Source: Yamagishiella unicocca
Taxonomy: Eukaryota > Chlorophyta > Chlorophyceae > Chlamydomonadales > Volvocaceae
Length of the DNA stretch: 64,000 nucleotides
Assembly: GCA_003116995.1 (NCBI GenBank)
Contig: BDSL01000072.1
Coordinates: 62,001-126,000 of the forward strand
Reading direction: 5' to 3'
Shown: positions 45,540 to 56,176 of the stretch, piece after piece
How the letters are laid out: each line of letters starts with the position of its first letter
Position numbering within the stretch: the first letter of the stretch is position 1
Made by a program: the position numbers and the translations under genes
The notes under the pieces: generated by a model
The model's database searches: none
Seen by the model: only the letters and a program-made list of their open reading frames with translations
Told to the model about the DNA's origin: nothing

Positions 45540-46751
45540 GATGAACCAGCGCGGCTGCTCGTCCAGCGAGGCGGCGACCCGCGGCGCCTTCCCTGCCCCG
45601 GGGCCAGCACGCGGTCGAGGAACGAGCGAGCCGTCTCCCACACGGCGTCGGCATCTGCTGCGTCCACAGCCGCCAGACCCGTACCGCACACAACCGCGTG
45701 TAAGCGCCTGGGGCGAGTGACGCGGCTGTAGGAGCAGGGCTTGAAAGCAGCCGCGGCTGTCGCAGCCGGGGCCCTCCTCGTGCCCCTCTTCCCCCCCGCA
45801 CCAGCGCCGCAGTAACGATCGACGTCTAGTCACCCTGAAAGTGCGAGCTAGCTACTTCGTGGGACGGCACGCCGCCCAATAAACCAAGTCGGTGGCGCCG
45901 CGTCCGGCCTATATCATCATCCTCCGTGCTGGGTTGCACCACCGCCAATCCTCCTCCTACTAATGTTACTAGGCGCTGTGTGGCCCCGTCGCGTCGTCTC
46001 CTGAGGGGGCATAGTAGGACACATGGAGGTAGGGCGGGGTTGGAGCGAAGGCCTTCGTGGACACGATCAAGGATTTGCAGGACTGGAAACGGAACTCGCA
46101 AGCGCGTGAGCGGCTTGTAATGTTTGGCAAGGGCACCGGCTTTTTGTATTTAAGTGTAACCACTACTATGGTAAAGGTTGCCGTACACATGCAGATGCAT
46201 GACCGACCCCTTCGCCATCCATAACCATCATCTCACACCCTCGCCATCATTTGAAAGATTCTATTCGGAAGGGCCGGGAGGGATACCGTAGCCGCCCATG
46301 CCCCCCATACACGCAGCACGCATGCCTGCCTCCATACACGCAGCGCCGTGTATGGATCAACCAACCAGCCGGCCGGCCGGCCCAAACAAACCTGCTGTTG
46401 GCTCTCTCCGAACCTCGTCCGGGCCCCTCATGCCGAAGAGCCGCGCGATTAGCCCTGGCCTTCGTCGCTGCTCCTCCTCGCCTCGCCGCACCAGCACGAG
46501 CCCTGTGGTGGCAGCGCAAGGAAGCCGTTTGCGCGTTTGCAAAAGTGGCGGATGCGCTCCGTGCAGACTGCAGAGGGGGCAGCGGCCGCGATGGACTCGC
46601 TGCAACACCGCCAGCGAGGTGGCAGGTGGCAGCGAGGTGGCAACGGCAGCGAGGTGCGAGGCGCGTCGAACCCGATGGGCTGGTGCCGGCCGCATGTGGA
46701 CTGGCCGTGCATGCACACCGCCGAGCCGATGAATGCGCAATGCCCACGATC
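45540..46751. other. 3' UTR of ICMT and spacer
   Basis: Contains the ICMT 3' UTR up to TGTAA at 46116-46120. No further gene was recognised up to the minisatellite. Confidence 0.55.
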
Positions 46752-46862
46752 ACTGGTAAGGGAACGGAACCGCTGGTAAGGGAACGGACCCACTGGTAAG
46801 GGAACGGACCCACTGGTAAGGGAACGGACCCACTGATAAGGGAACGGACCCTCTGGTAAGGG
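46752..46862 (+). repeat. 20-bp minisatellite, about 5.5 units
   Basis: Tandem CTGGTAAGGGAACGGACCCA units with a few substitutions. Each unit contains GGTAAG, a 5' splice-site-like word. Confidence 0.95.
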
Positions 46863-46971
46863 GTACCCAGCGGCCCCCACACGGGTCGTCAGGCACGACA
46901 GCGAAGTGGTACGCTGTCCAAACCCCCAAGCGTCCCACCTACCCACCCACCCGCCCACACCCTAATGCATG

Positions 46972-47853
46972 CTAAGTGGGTGTAAAGCAGCTGGCTGCGG
47001 GCCACAGCGGCAGCCGGCGCGAGGGAAACCTAAGAGGGGGGGGGGGGGAGGGTCCGCGCTGCTCGATGGCTTCCCGCTGGCTGCGGTATAGGATACCGGA
47101 AGTCCGGTGCGCCCGCGCGCGGCGCGCAGGGTCGAATCCCACAGCCCGCAAAACACACCCACCATGTTGCGCTAGGTCCCGTTGCATCTCATCCGCAAAG
47201 AGCATGATGTCCTCCACCGCCTGCCCCACGTGGGGCGTCAGCATATGTGCGCCGGCTGCGCTACTGCCGCCATCGTCGGCGCGCGCATGCCAGGGGCGAT
47301 ATAGGCGCCCGGAGGCTGACGGCTGTTCCGGGTGCTCCAAGCGCAAGGCGGGCTGGCGGGAGGCAGCGGGGCCGGCCGCGTCGGGCTCGTCCGCTTCCTC
47401 GCGTGAAGCCACGGGCTCCCAGCTGCGAGTGGCGACCAGAGTGTGCCCCTCCAACAAGGGCTCCTTGGTATCGATGCTTGTCGTCGCAAGCTTCTCGACT
47501 CTGGCGATGAGTAGAAGCAAACATAGGGGTCCAATATCAAGAAAAGACCGTGGGCATGACAAATAAGGTGCTCTCCTCCGCAAAGCGACCGAAACTCGCC
47601 TGTCGGTACAAAGCCTAAACTTCTCCCTCGTTTCATGGCAGTGGAGGATATCCCGACCGGTGCGACCATCGCGCTCCACGTCACAAGACCGCTCGACGCG
47701 AGTGTAGTCGCGACAGCTTGGCGGCTCCGGTGCGTGAGGGACGTCCGCACGAGCGTGAATGAAAGCCGACCACCAGGGCCCACAACTCGCCGACTCCCGG
47801 CCCACATCGATTGTCCTCACGTGCGGCTGCCCCAGGCCCGCCTTGTCCTCCAT
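46972..47853 (-). CDS. hypothetical protein, weakly supported
   Basis: An uninterrupted 293-codon frame starting at ATG 47853 on the minus strand. No domain, signal peptide or membrane segment stands out apart from one short hydrophobic stretch (IGPLCLLLLIARV, middle of the protein). It lies between two plus-strand genes. Long chance frames are common in this GC-rich DNA, so it may not be a gene. It is listed because nothing else explains this interval. Confidence 0.2.
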   Translation of the reverse strand: MEDKAGLGQPHVRTIDVGRESASCGPWWSAFIHARADVPHAPEPPSCRDYTRVERSCDVERDGRTGRDILHCHETREKFRLCTDRRVSVALRRRAPYLSCPRSFLDIGPLCLLLLIARVEKLATTSIDTKEPLLEGHTLVATRSWEPVASREEADEPDAAGPAASRQPALRLEHPEQPSASGRLYRPWHARADDGGSSAAGAHMLTPHVGQAVEDIMLFADEMQRDLAQHGGCVLRAVGFDPARRARAHRTSGILYRSQREAIEQRGPSPPPPLRFPSRRLPLWPAASCFTPT

Positions 47854-48155
47854 TCTAGCGGTCGGTGAACACTAGCCAAAACCAGGTGTACTAGGCTGGC
47901 GACGACTATTCGAGGTTGTTGAAGATGACGACTTGGTAACTTTTTGCGTAGGAGGAAAGCCAGTAATACAATGCCTAGTGCAACATTTACGTGCTACCAC
48001 TCTTCCAATCTATCCCTCACAATTATCTCGGAAGCACGCATCCAGGCATCCTCGGCGGAAGCGAATCGAAATGACGAGCAAGGTCGTACTTATGCTTTTG
48101 CTCCTGCTCTTTCGCCTGACCTTGCCAGCCGTGCACATATGTACAACAAAATACT

Positions 48156-50559
48156 ATGCATTTATCTTCGATTGTTCTTTCATGCGCGGCCGTGCCAACA
48201 TGCTTGGCCCTGGCGTTGGGCTGGCGCTTGCAACCAAAGGAGGAGCCCGTGCGCTGCGCTTGCGTAGTAGCACTTGGGTATTCAGCGTGTGTTGGATACC
48301 TTGTGGCCCTGGCCGCTAGTAGCCTCATGGCTCGGTCAAGCACCAAACTTCTTGGAAAAGTAAGAGCCACGCACAATTCGGACAATGCCTTGTCCCACAG
48401 ACGAATTTGTGCTGCAGGTTGGGGCGGGGCTGAAGCGCTTCATTTGGAGGCTTCGGGGTCAGGAGTACGACCGTCCTAAAACGTCCACCCTAGCCGCTTA
48501 CGACTGCACATCAGATGAGTCACGCCTCCCACTCTCACCCGCCTTGCTTCCCCTCCCCCTCCCTGCAGCGCTCCTCCGGAGCCATCCACCCCCTGAGCTG
48601 GCTGCTCATGATGCCGTACCATGTGGGTCTGCGCATTAAGCTGGCGGCCCAGCGCCTGGTCAGCAAGGAGCCGCTGTACAACCGTGTGCTGCCCGGCTGG
48701 TGAGCTGGGGGCCCCGGGGAGCACGAGGTTACAGTCGAGCTATCCACACGTCTATGTCCTCAGGGGGCAAGAGGCCAGGTCAGGGTTTAGCGTTTGGGAG
48801 CGTCACCGGTACCCGATGGGGATCCGGGGTGACTTCGGGGTTGGCAGTAAAGGTCACATAACTCACCGCTGTGTGGATGTGTGGATGTGTGTACATTGCG
48901 ACAGAAAGCGAGATGCCCCCACGAAAGCGACATGCCCACCACCATTCCCACCGCCACCACCTTCCTGTCTTCCGTCTACGTCGTACTCGCGGGGTTCCTC
49001 GCTGCGCCCCCACACCAACACCCGCCCCCAACCCCCGTGCCCGCCCCCTCGCCGTTCAGGTACATTGGCGGGTGGCCTTGGAGCCGCCTCGAGCTGCCCT
49101 CCGAGGGCCCCTCCGTGTTGGACTGCACGTGTGAGCTGCCCAGGACCCACAGCAACCGCTACCTGTGCCTGCCCATATGGGACACGCAGGGTGAGGCGGT
49201 GAGGGGGCGGGCGACCCGGGGGGCTTGGCGAGAAGACCCGGTTACACGACATAGGAAACGGAGGGCAGAAACCAGCCGGCGGATAGTGTTCGGCCACGCG
49301 GTTCCAAGTGGGCACGGCCGGAGCGCCGCGGGACGGCGGGGCGGGGCGCAGCCTGCACATGTGGGGGCAACACGGAGGGGCAGCACCCCGTGTCGCTGAG
49401 ACGCGGGCGGCGCCTCACTTCGCCGCAACCGCAGCAACCCGACCCACGCCTCCAGCCACACGCCAGCCCCAGCCTTCCCTTCCCCCGCAACCCCTCCACG
49501 CCCCCCCTCCCGCCCCCTCCAATACGCCCCTCCCCCCTCCCTGCGGCTCCTCCCTGTGCTCCTCCAGCATGCGCCCACGAAATCAGTGTCCGACGACAGT
49601 GCGCCAACTATCCTATCCATGTCGCCGCGTAACTGGGTTTTATCCCCCCGCCCCCCCCCTCCCTTACGCCACTGCCCCCCACCTTCCCGCAGCTCCGCCC
49701 GCTGTGCTGGTGGAGCGGGGTGTTGCCTTTGCGATGACGGAGCGAAGCCTGGGCAAGTCGGTGTACGTGCACTGGTGAGCAGCGGGAGGGCACTAGGTCA
49801 GGGACGGGAGCAAGCAAGCAAGCAAGCAACCCGGAGCACAGCTACCTTCCTGCACAAAAGCACCCCCCATGCTGCAAAAGCCTCTTCCCCCCCCCCCCCC
49901 CGCAAAAGCATCCCCACTGCTCGCCTAACCCCGGGCCCCCAACGGCCCTGCGCCCCTTCCCCGCCCTAAACCCTAAAACCCCGGCCTAAACCCTAAAACC
50001 CCGCGCCCCCAACGGCCCTACCCTCCCGTGTAGCGCCCACGGTCACGGCCGCTCCGCGCTGCTGCTGATCGCCTGCCTGGTGGAGAGCGGCCAGGCGGGC
50101 AGCTGGGAGGACGGGCTGGCGCTGCTGCAGGCGGTGCGCCCCCGGGTACGGCTCAACCGGCGTCAGCGGCTGGCGCTGGAGGCCTGGGCGAGGGGGCGCG
50201 GCGGCAAGGGCGCCAGCTCGCTGCAGATGCACGCCCTGTCGGCGGCGGTGGGCGGGGCGCATCTGCATGATGACGGCGGCGGCGCTGCGGGCAGCGGCGG
50301 CGGCAGTGCGGACTGCAGCCAGGTGCACTTGCTGGCGGAGTCGAGCGACTCGGCGGTGACGTCGCATGCGGTGGCGGCGGCGTCCCCTCACGGACATGGC
50401 CTGGAGCCGAGACTGACGGCGCACATGGTGCTGGCGGCGGGGGCGGGGGCGGTGCACGGCGGCCAGCTGGGGGACTCGCTGAGGATGGGCTCCGGAACCG
50501 CGGCGGCGGCGGCGGCGGCCGCGGCGGCGGCGGTTGAGGACGGGAAGAAGCTGAGCTGA
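48156..50559 (+). CDS. dual-specificity-type protein phosphatase, membrane-associated
   Basis: Five exons: 48156-48359, 48569-48699, 49060-49190, 49693-49774, 50034-50559; phases agree, 357 residues. The N-terminal 60 residues hold two hydrophobic segments (SSIVLSCAAVPTCLALALGW; ACVVALGYSACVGYLVALAA), probably membrane anchors. The catalytic domain follows: YIGGWPWSRLELP, VLDCTCELPR, YLCLPIWDT, then the CX5R loop in VYVHCAHGHGRSALLL with catalytic Cys about residue 183, its codon split by an intron, and the conserved RPRVRLNRRQRLALEAW. Such phosphatases use a cysteinyl-phosphate intermediate; the substrate (phosphoprotein, lipid or other) cannot be read from sequence. The C-terminal 130 residues are Gly/Ala-rich and look disordered. 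Closest resemblance is to plant DSP-like proteins of unknown role. Confidence 0.83.
49964..50002 (+). repeat. telomere-like CCCTAAA/CCCTAAAA words in an intron
   Basis: Two copies of CCTAAACCCTAAAACCCC separated by GG lie about 30 bp before the last acceptor of the phosphatase gene. They match the algal-type telomere repeat on the C-rich strand. Confidence 0.85.
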
Positions 50560-53443
50560 GAGGCGGGCCTGGGGGCAGTGGAGGGCGAGGCGAGCGTGGA
50601 GAATGGAGAGTGAAGCGTGGGCGGGGTTCTGGCTGGGGGCGGGGAGAGGCTCGAAGTGTGTGTTATCTTTGGGGACTGAAGCCACCTCCGGGGGCGCCTG
50701 CGGCGAGCTCTGCTCCTGCGCGTGTGCGCGCATGGGGCGAGGGGGCAAGGTAGCCGGTGTGAGCCGACGCAGGAGGTGAGGGGCAACGAAGAGACGTGTG
50801 AATTTGGGACGGGAGAGGGGAAGGCGGGCCGGACGGGGGCTGGTGGCGCATGACTGCGTGGCGCTGCCTCATCTGGCGCACAATCGCGTGAGGGGCAGTC
50901 GGGCCCTATGGGGGGAAGCTCCACCCTTGCGGCCGGGTATGGCCCTGGCATGGCCCGCGCCAGGCCGCAGTATTGGGACAGTGGTGGGGCTGGGCATGAG
51001 TCTTCTAGGTAGACGGCGGGGCGGGGCCGGGGCAGGCGCGTGGAAAGCGCGCAGCTCCCCGCTGCTCTGTTGTCCTTAACCCCTACCGTGGTACCTTATC
51101 GTCACCGCATTGCCGTAATATATCACGTGTGCTCATTTACCGTTCATTTACCGTGCATATATATTTTGTGTGTGTGAGGGGGTGTGAGGGGGTGCGTGAG
51201 CGTGGACGCTGTATTCTGACGAGACCGGTGCGATGCCGTCTGACGAGCGGGCGCTTCCGCGATTGATGTCGCCCCGAGTGAACTTTGGCGCGGGTGCCTC
51301 CCTACTATGCCCCCTACCGTAGCCGATGGTGGGGCCGGAACCGCACTGCGCGCCCCTGTGCCTGCCCGCATGCCGTACCGTGCCGTACGTTCGCGGGCGA
51401 CTGCCTGCAGTCGCGCACTACAGGGTTAGTACATAGTGACATGCGGGTTCGGCTGCGCGCCGAGGCCTGAGAGCCGGAAGGGCTTTATCCGAGTACGATT
51501 AGCAGGGTTTGGGTTTGGGTTGCTCAGTGGGCGAAGGCTTTGGAGCCGAGCGCATGTTTACGTCGTCTGGCCGGATTTTGCCGTGTTCCTTTAGCTGAGG
51601 CGGCAGTGGCGGGGCGGCGAGTGGGGGGGTTGATAAGAGAATCCGCGAATAAGATAATCCGGCGAGTGGGGGGGGGAGGCAGCTGCTGAGTGATTGGGTG
51701 GCCACCGCGGGGGGGGGAGAGCGTGCGCCAGGAGTGTGGGACTGGGTGCCTGCTTAGCAGGGGTGCTGTAGCTCAGCGATGTCGGTTATGAAGCCATGCT
51801 GTGGCTTGGTTTTGCTGTGTGTGGGGGTGGTGGACTGGGGCCGGCGCAGTGGTAGGGGGCATGCAGTATGCGGGCTCCCTCCAAGCGGAGGAGGACACTG
51901 GCGTCAAGAGACGGGGACACACGCGACTACCCACCCTCCCATGACGGAAGGCCGCCACCACCACCACCACCGTGCCAGCCGTGCCGTGGGCGGAGCCGTC
52001 ATTTGCTCACATCCACCGACCGGTGTTGCTGCGCCGCAAGGCGCTCTCGCAGGTGGCCGTCGCTGCTCGCTAATGCAGCGGCGCCACATGAGAATGACTA
52101 GACACGGGAACGTGTTTTGTTTTGGCCCGCGCCGTTGACCTCCGGCTGCCTCGTGTTGAGGTGGTGCGCTGGCAGAAGGTTGCCCCCGCCCCCCCATCAC
52201 ACACAATCCGCCTCCGGCGCCACTCGCGCCGCGGTTCCGGAGCCGCAGCGGCGCCGGCGCCATTGCAACAGTGAAGCCACTCGCATCGTCTCCGCTTCAC
52301 GGGCGCTGTCCACAGCGCCGCGGCCACCTACAGCCCAGCCTTAGCTACATTGGTCATCCAGTATCGTCGTACCCTTCGTACGACACCATCACAACCAGCA
52401 GTTCTTTTCCAAGCAGGGCAAACTTGGAGCACCAGCACCCATGCAGCCAAGCAAAGCCATTATTGGCGCGCTGTCTGTGGCCCGGTCATCAGGAGGCACT
52501 GTTGACGGCGCTCGCACCGGCTAGCATAGCTTACTGGCTAATCGAGTAACCGTCAGTGAAGGGTTGCTCAGGTGCACGCGCCTGGACACTTGTCATGCGC
52601 TGCTCGCGCCCTCATGTGCGGTATTGGCACAAGCAAGCGCGCACGAGGCATGTGCATCCATGGAGGTACGAAAAAACATGAACTGCGGTCAGGAACTCCA
52701 GGGAGGGGTGCTGCTGCGCTAGTCGGACCCGCCCCAACCCCGACCCCCCATGCACACCCATTCATCCAAATGCGCAGCTCCTCTTGCCACCTGCCGGCGC
52801 CCAACATGCAGCGCTCTCGCACGGCGCTACCAACTGCGGGTCAGGCGCTAGGTGCTAGGTGATAAGTCTCCGCCTAGCTACCTCTTGGGCATGTCCGTCT
52901 GCGCAATCGCCCATTGTGATCGCACCCACCACGAGCCAACCTGAGCTTGCAGTGCCTCTGAACCATTGCTGCAGCGTTGCTTGCCCCCTCGGCAATGCAC
53001 TCCTGCAGAGCCTTCCGCTCATCCTCCGGTACCCTCGCGCACTCCTGCTCGGGCGTCTGCCGCCCCACGTGAGAAACTACGTTATTGATTTCTTGGACTA
53101 CACTCGGGTTTCCTCTCATACCCTCTCATGCCGACTTCGCGGCTTAGCAACAATTTCAACACATATAAGGATTAGCATTACTGCAGACTGCATCCTCCCG
53201 CTCTTCGAGCTGAGCCCCTCCCCACCCGCTGTACCTCCGAAACTGTGTGCCAAACGGTTTCCCAACCGACTTCCTGGTCCACGGGCTTTCCTCACACACC
53301 CCCACCCCACCCCACTCGCTGTCAGCCCCCCGCTCAAAAGCGCCACGCAGCGCCCATAGGGCCCTCTCTCTGGTGCTTGCCGACCCCAAAGCCGCCGCCT
53401 CGTCTCCCCACCCCCCGACGCAGCGTCCCGTCAACGCCGCCAC
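50560..53443. other. convergent intergenic region
   Basis: Lies between the 3' ends of the phosphatase gene (+) and the secreted-protein gene (-). It should hold two 3' UTRs. No domain-bearing frame and no convincing splice chain was seen. The part at 53245-53310 carries a copy of dispersed repeat family 2. Confidence 0.5.
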
Positions 53444-55532
53444 TCACTGCGTCAACTGCGTCAACAACGAAACCAACAACCACCACAACCACCACAACGA
53501 CCAACCGTGCGCCCGATGCGCCGACGCGGCTCCAGGCGCACCCACCGACGGCACCGTCGTCTGGGCGGGCCGCGCAGGCGTGGTGGTTATAACCGGAGCC
53601 GGTGCCGGGCTAGGCCGACCTCCTCCCCCCGCGCCACCGCCGCCGCCGCCATGCGCATCTTCTGTCACGTTGAAAGGCACCGTCGCATTGGGAACCCCTT
53701 CGCCGCCGCCGCCGCCAAGACTCCCGGCAGGTACGGCGGGGTTGGGTTTGACGCCTTCGAAGGACCGGTTCCCAGGCGGCAGGTACGACACCTCCGAGCC
53801 CGGCATGTACAGCACCCTCGCGGTACGGTAGTACGACAGCGTAAGGTCCCCCGAGCTCATGGATGACAGGAAGTAGATCAGCGTCGACGACGCCTCGGGC
53901 GGCAGCTGGCTGGCGAAGTAGCTTGTGTCGCCCTGGCTCGCTGCCTCCCCGCGCCAGCCGAAGCCGCCACCCTCGTCCTCGCCGCGCAGCTCCGAAACCA
54001 CGTTGATCCCGAAGCACGCGCCGCACGCCAGGTAGAGGGGCGCGCCGTGGTAGGCGCCGTGCAGGCAGCTGGTGAGGGCGTCGAGGCCGGGGCAGAGGCC
54101 GGAGGCGAAGAACAGCAGGTGGGACGTGCCGCCTCCGGTGGGCTGCATGAAGAAGCGCAGCCGCTCCGCGCTGACGACCAGGCGGCTGAGCCGGGCCCAC
54201 GTGGAGTCCAGGTTGCGGTATGTGACGCCGATGGCCTGTCCCGGCTGCAGCAATAGCTCGGCGCCGTTCAGGAGGCTGAGCCTGCGCGCGCGCGCACACG
54301 GGGAGGTGGTGTATGAGAGGAGAACCCTGTGAGTCGGCACTGAAAGGAAAGACTGGGTAGGAAACGTTTCGCCCGTTTGGGATTTGCTTGCTAGAGAGCT
54401 TGGTTTAGGTTTACAGAGGTCGAGTGTCGCCCCCGCGGCTGCTATATGTTAATGCTATAGACGAAACCCAACAAAAACCTCGAGCGGTTTAGCAGATGTT
54501 TCGAGAGCTCGTTTTTGGATGCGTGGTGGAGAGCTTGACGTGGTGGCTGGACATGCTAGAACGAGACTTGTTGAAGTCCGGACACACGGGGGTGGCGTGA
54601 AAACCGTTGGGAGGGGGGTGCGGTTAGTGGGTCGTGTATGATAGTAGTAACTGTTGCAGTGAGCCCCAGACCATATGCTCGAGCCATCGGGCGTATCGCC
54701 TGACACTAAAAGAGACGCAGCTGTACAGTGTGGTGTGTGCGGTGTCGAGCGCGGGGGCACCCAGAGGAGGCCGGAGGGAGGGGAAGGTTGCAAGGAAAAC
54801 CCGTGTACGAAAGGGGGGGCGGCGCTGTTGGGCAGTGAGCCGGCTGCGGCGCGAGGGCGGGGCAGGGGACGAGGGCGCTCGCCCGCATCTCGGCATGTGT
54901 AGCTTTGCTGCGCAGTAGTACCGGGCCGATGTACCAGCGCCCATCACATGTATCGGTTTTCCCTGCTTTCCTTGTCTCTTTCAGTGTCAGGCGATGCGCC
55001 CGATGGCTCTACCTTTCAAGGTCTGGAGCCCACTGTAACAAGTACAACAACATGTATGGGGGCGTGGCGACAGCAACACGCTGCTTGATGGCCACGGGTG
55101 CAACGCCGACAGCAGTTGGCTAATGAATCATGCGCTAGGGTATTCGGGTTCCGCCCATGGGAGAAGAGAAGCGACCCACCCGCACGTGTCAGGCTGCGGG
55201 AATTCGATGTCGCACTCCAGCAGTTGGAAACTGGATATCCCCGGGTAGGGAGGAAGGCGCGGGCAGAACACGGGCGGAGGGGCGGGCGGCGGTGGAGGTT
55301 CTTGAGGGTACTCCGGGGCTTCCGGATGCTGTGGAGGCCAGCTGGCGTACGTCGGGGGAATGGAGGTGTCGGGAGTGGACGGTGGCGATGCGGACGAGTC
55401 GATTGATGGCGGGTCTAAGACGTCTCCTCCTACGCGCTGCACCATATTCTTTCGCTGCGATTGACCCAATGAGACATCTTGAAGGGCAAGGAACACGATT
55501 AGCAGAAAGCGCGAGCCGTCCCTCCTCATCAT
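53444..55532 (-). CDS. Pro-rich predicted secreted or surface-anchored protein
   Basis: Two exons on the minus strand, 55532-55186 and 54281-53444, phase 2 junction, 394 residues. It starts with a signal-peptide-like MMRRDGSRFLLIVFLALQDV followed by a Pro-rich stretch (PEYPQEPPPPPAPPP) typical of algal wall proteins. The main part (LSLLNGAELLLQPGQAIGVT; GTSHLLFFASGLCPGL; CGACFGINVVSEL) shows no known domain but has several Cys and a possible N-glycosylation site (NATV). A Gly/Pro-rich stalk leads to a very hydrophobic C-terminus (WSLWWLWWLLVSLL), either a GPI-attachment signal or a membrane anchor. An in-frame ATG at 55580 would add 16 residues. Function unknown. Confidence 0.62.
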
Positions 55533-55580
55533 GTTGACGACTCGCCGACCGGGACTGGGCCGCGACCCAACGATGAGCAT

Positions 55581-56176
55581 GCATACGACTAGCGGTTATC
55601 TGGGTTAACTGCTAGGAAAGATGATCCTGCGGTAAGGCATCTGTAACAGCAACGCGTGAGGTGACGTCCCTATCAAAATTGTCCGTTGGCTGGCTCGGAA
55701 GGAAGCCACTGCCCTTTCCATTTCTCAGAAACGCTTTGAATCCGAATCGAGTAAAAAAATCACTATCTAAGAGCAACCTCCAAATCCTCGATTGTTCAAT
55801 TCTTGGATTGTCCACCGGCCGCACCATACGACATAAAACGCATCCAGCTTCACTTTTAAACCCTAGCCCTGCATGCCATCTACAATGCTCAAGGCCCTGC
55901 CCGGGTTCCGCATATTCCACGCACCTATCCTTCGGCCACGATCCTCCATGGCCTGTCGTTTGCGCAAATTTGCGTCACTCCCGCCATTTGCGCTCCGCAA
56001 CGAGGCTACTACCGCAACCGACACTTCTCCCCGGGCCCCCACCCCGTCTCCCAATCCCAATCGGAAACCCGCACCCGCGCTACGCCCACTTACTAAGCGC
56101 AAACCAATCACACACCACCCATCGTAACAACAACACCGCCACCAATTCCGGCTGGCCAGCTGAAGTCCGGCTGGCC
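55581..56176. other. spacer between two minus-strand genes
   Basis: Upstream of the secreted-protein gene and downstream of the membrane-protein gene. It is less GC-rich than its neighbours. Nothing else recognised. Confidence 0.5.

Noticed and set aside
46752..46862. CRISPR-like array
   Set aside because: Units are directly adjacent without unique spacers, and the host is a eukaryote.
46247..46882. Frames rich in SGSVPLPVGPFPY-type repeats
   Set aside because: Translation of the 20-bp minisatellite.
47085..47150. Possible second tRNA (GGGTCGAATCCC resembles a T arm)
   Set aside because: No matching acceptor stem, D arm or anticodon stem could be drawn.
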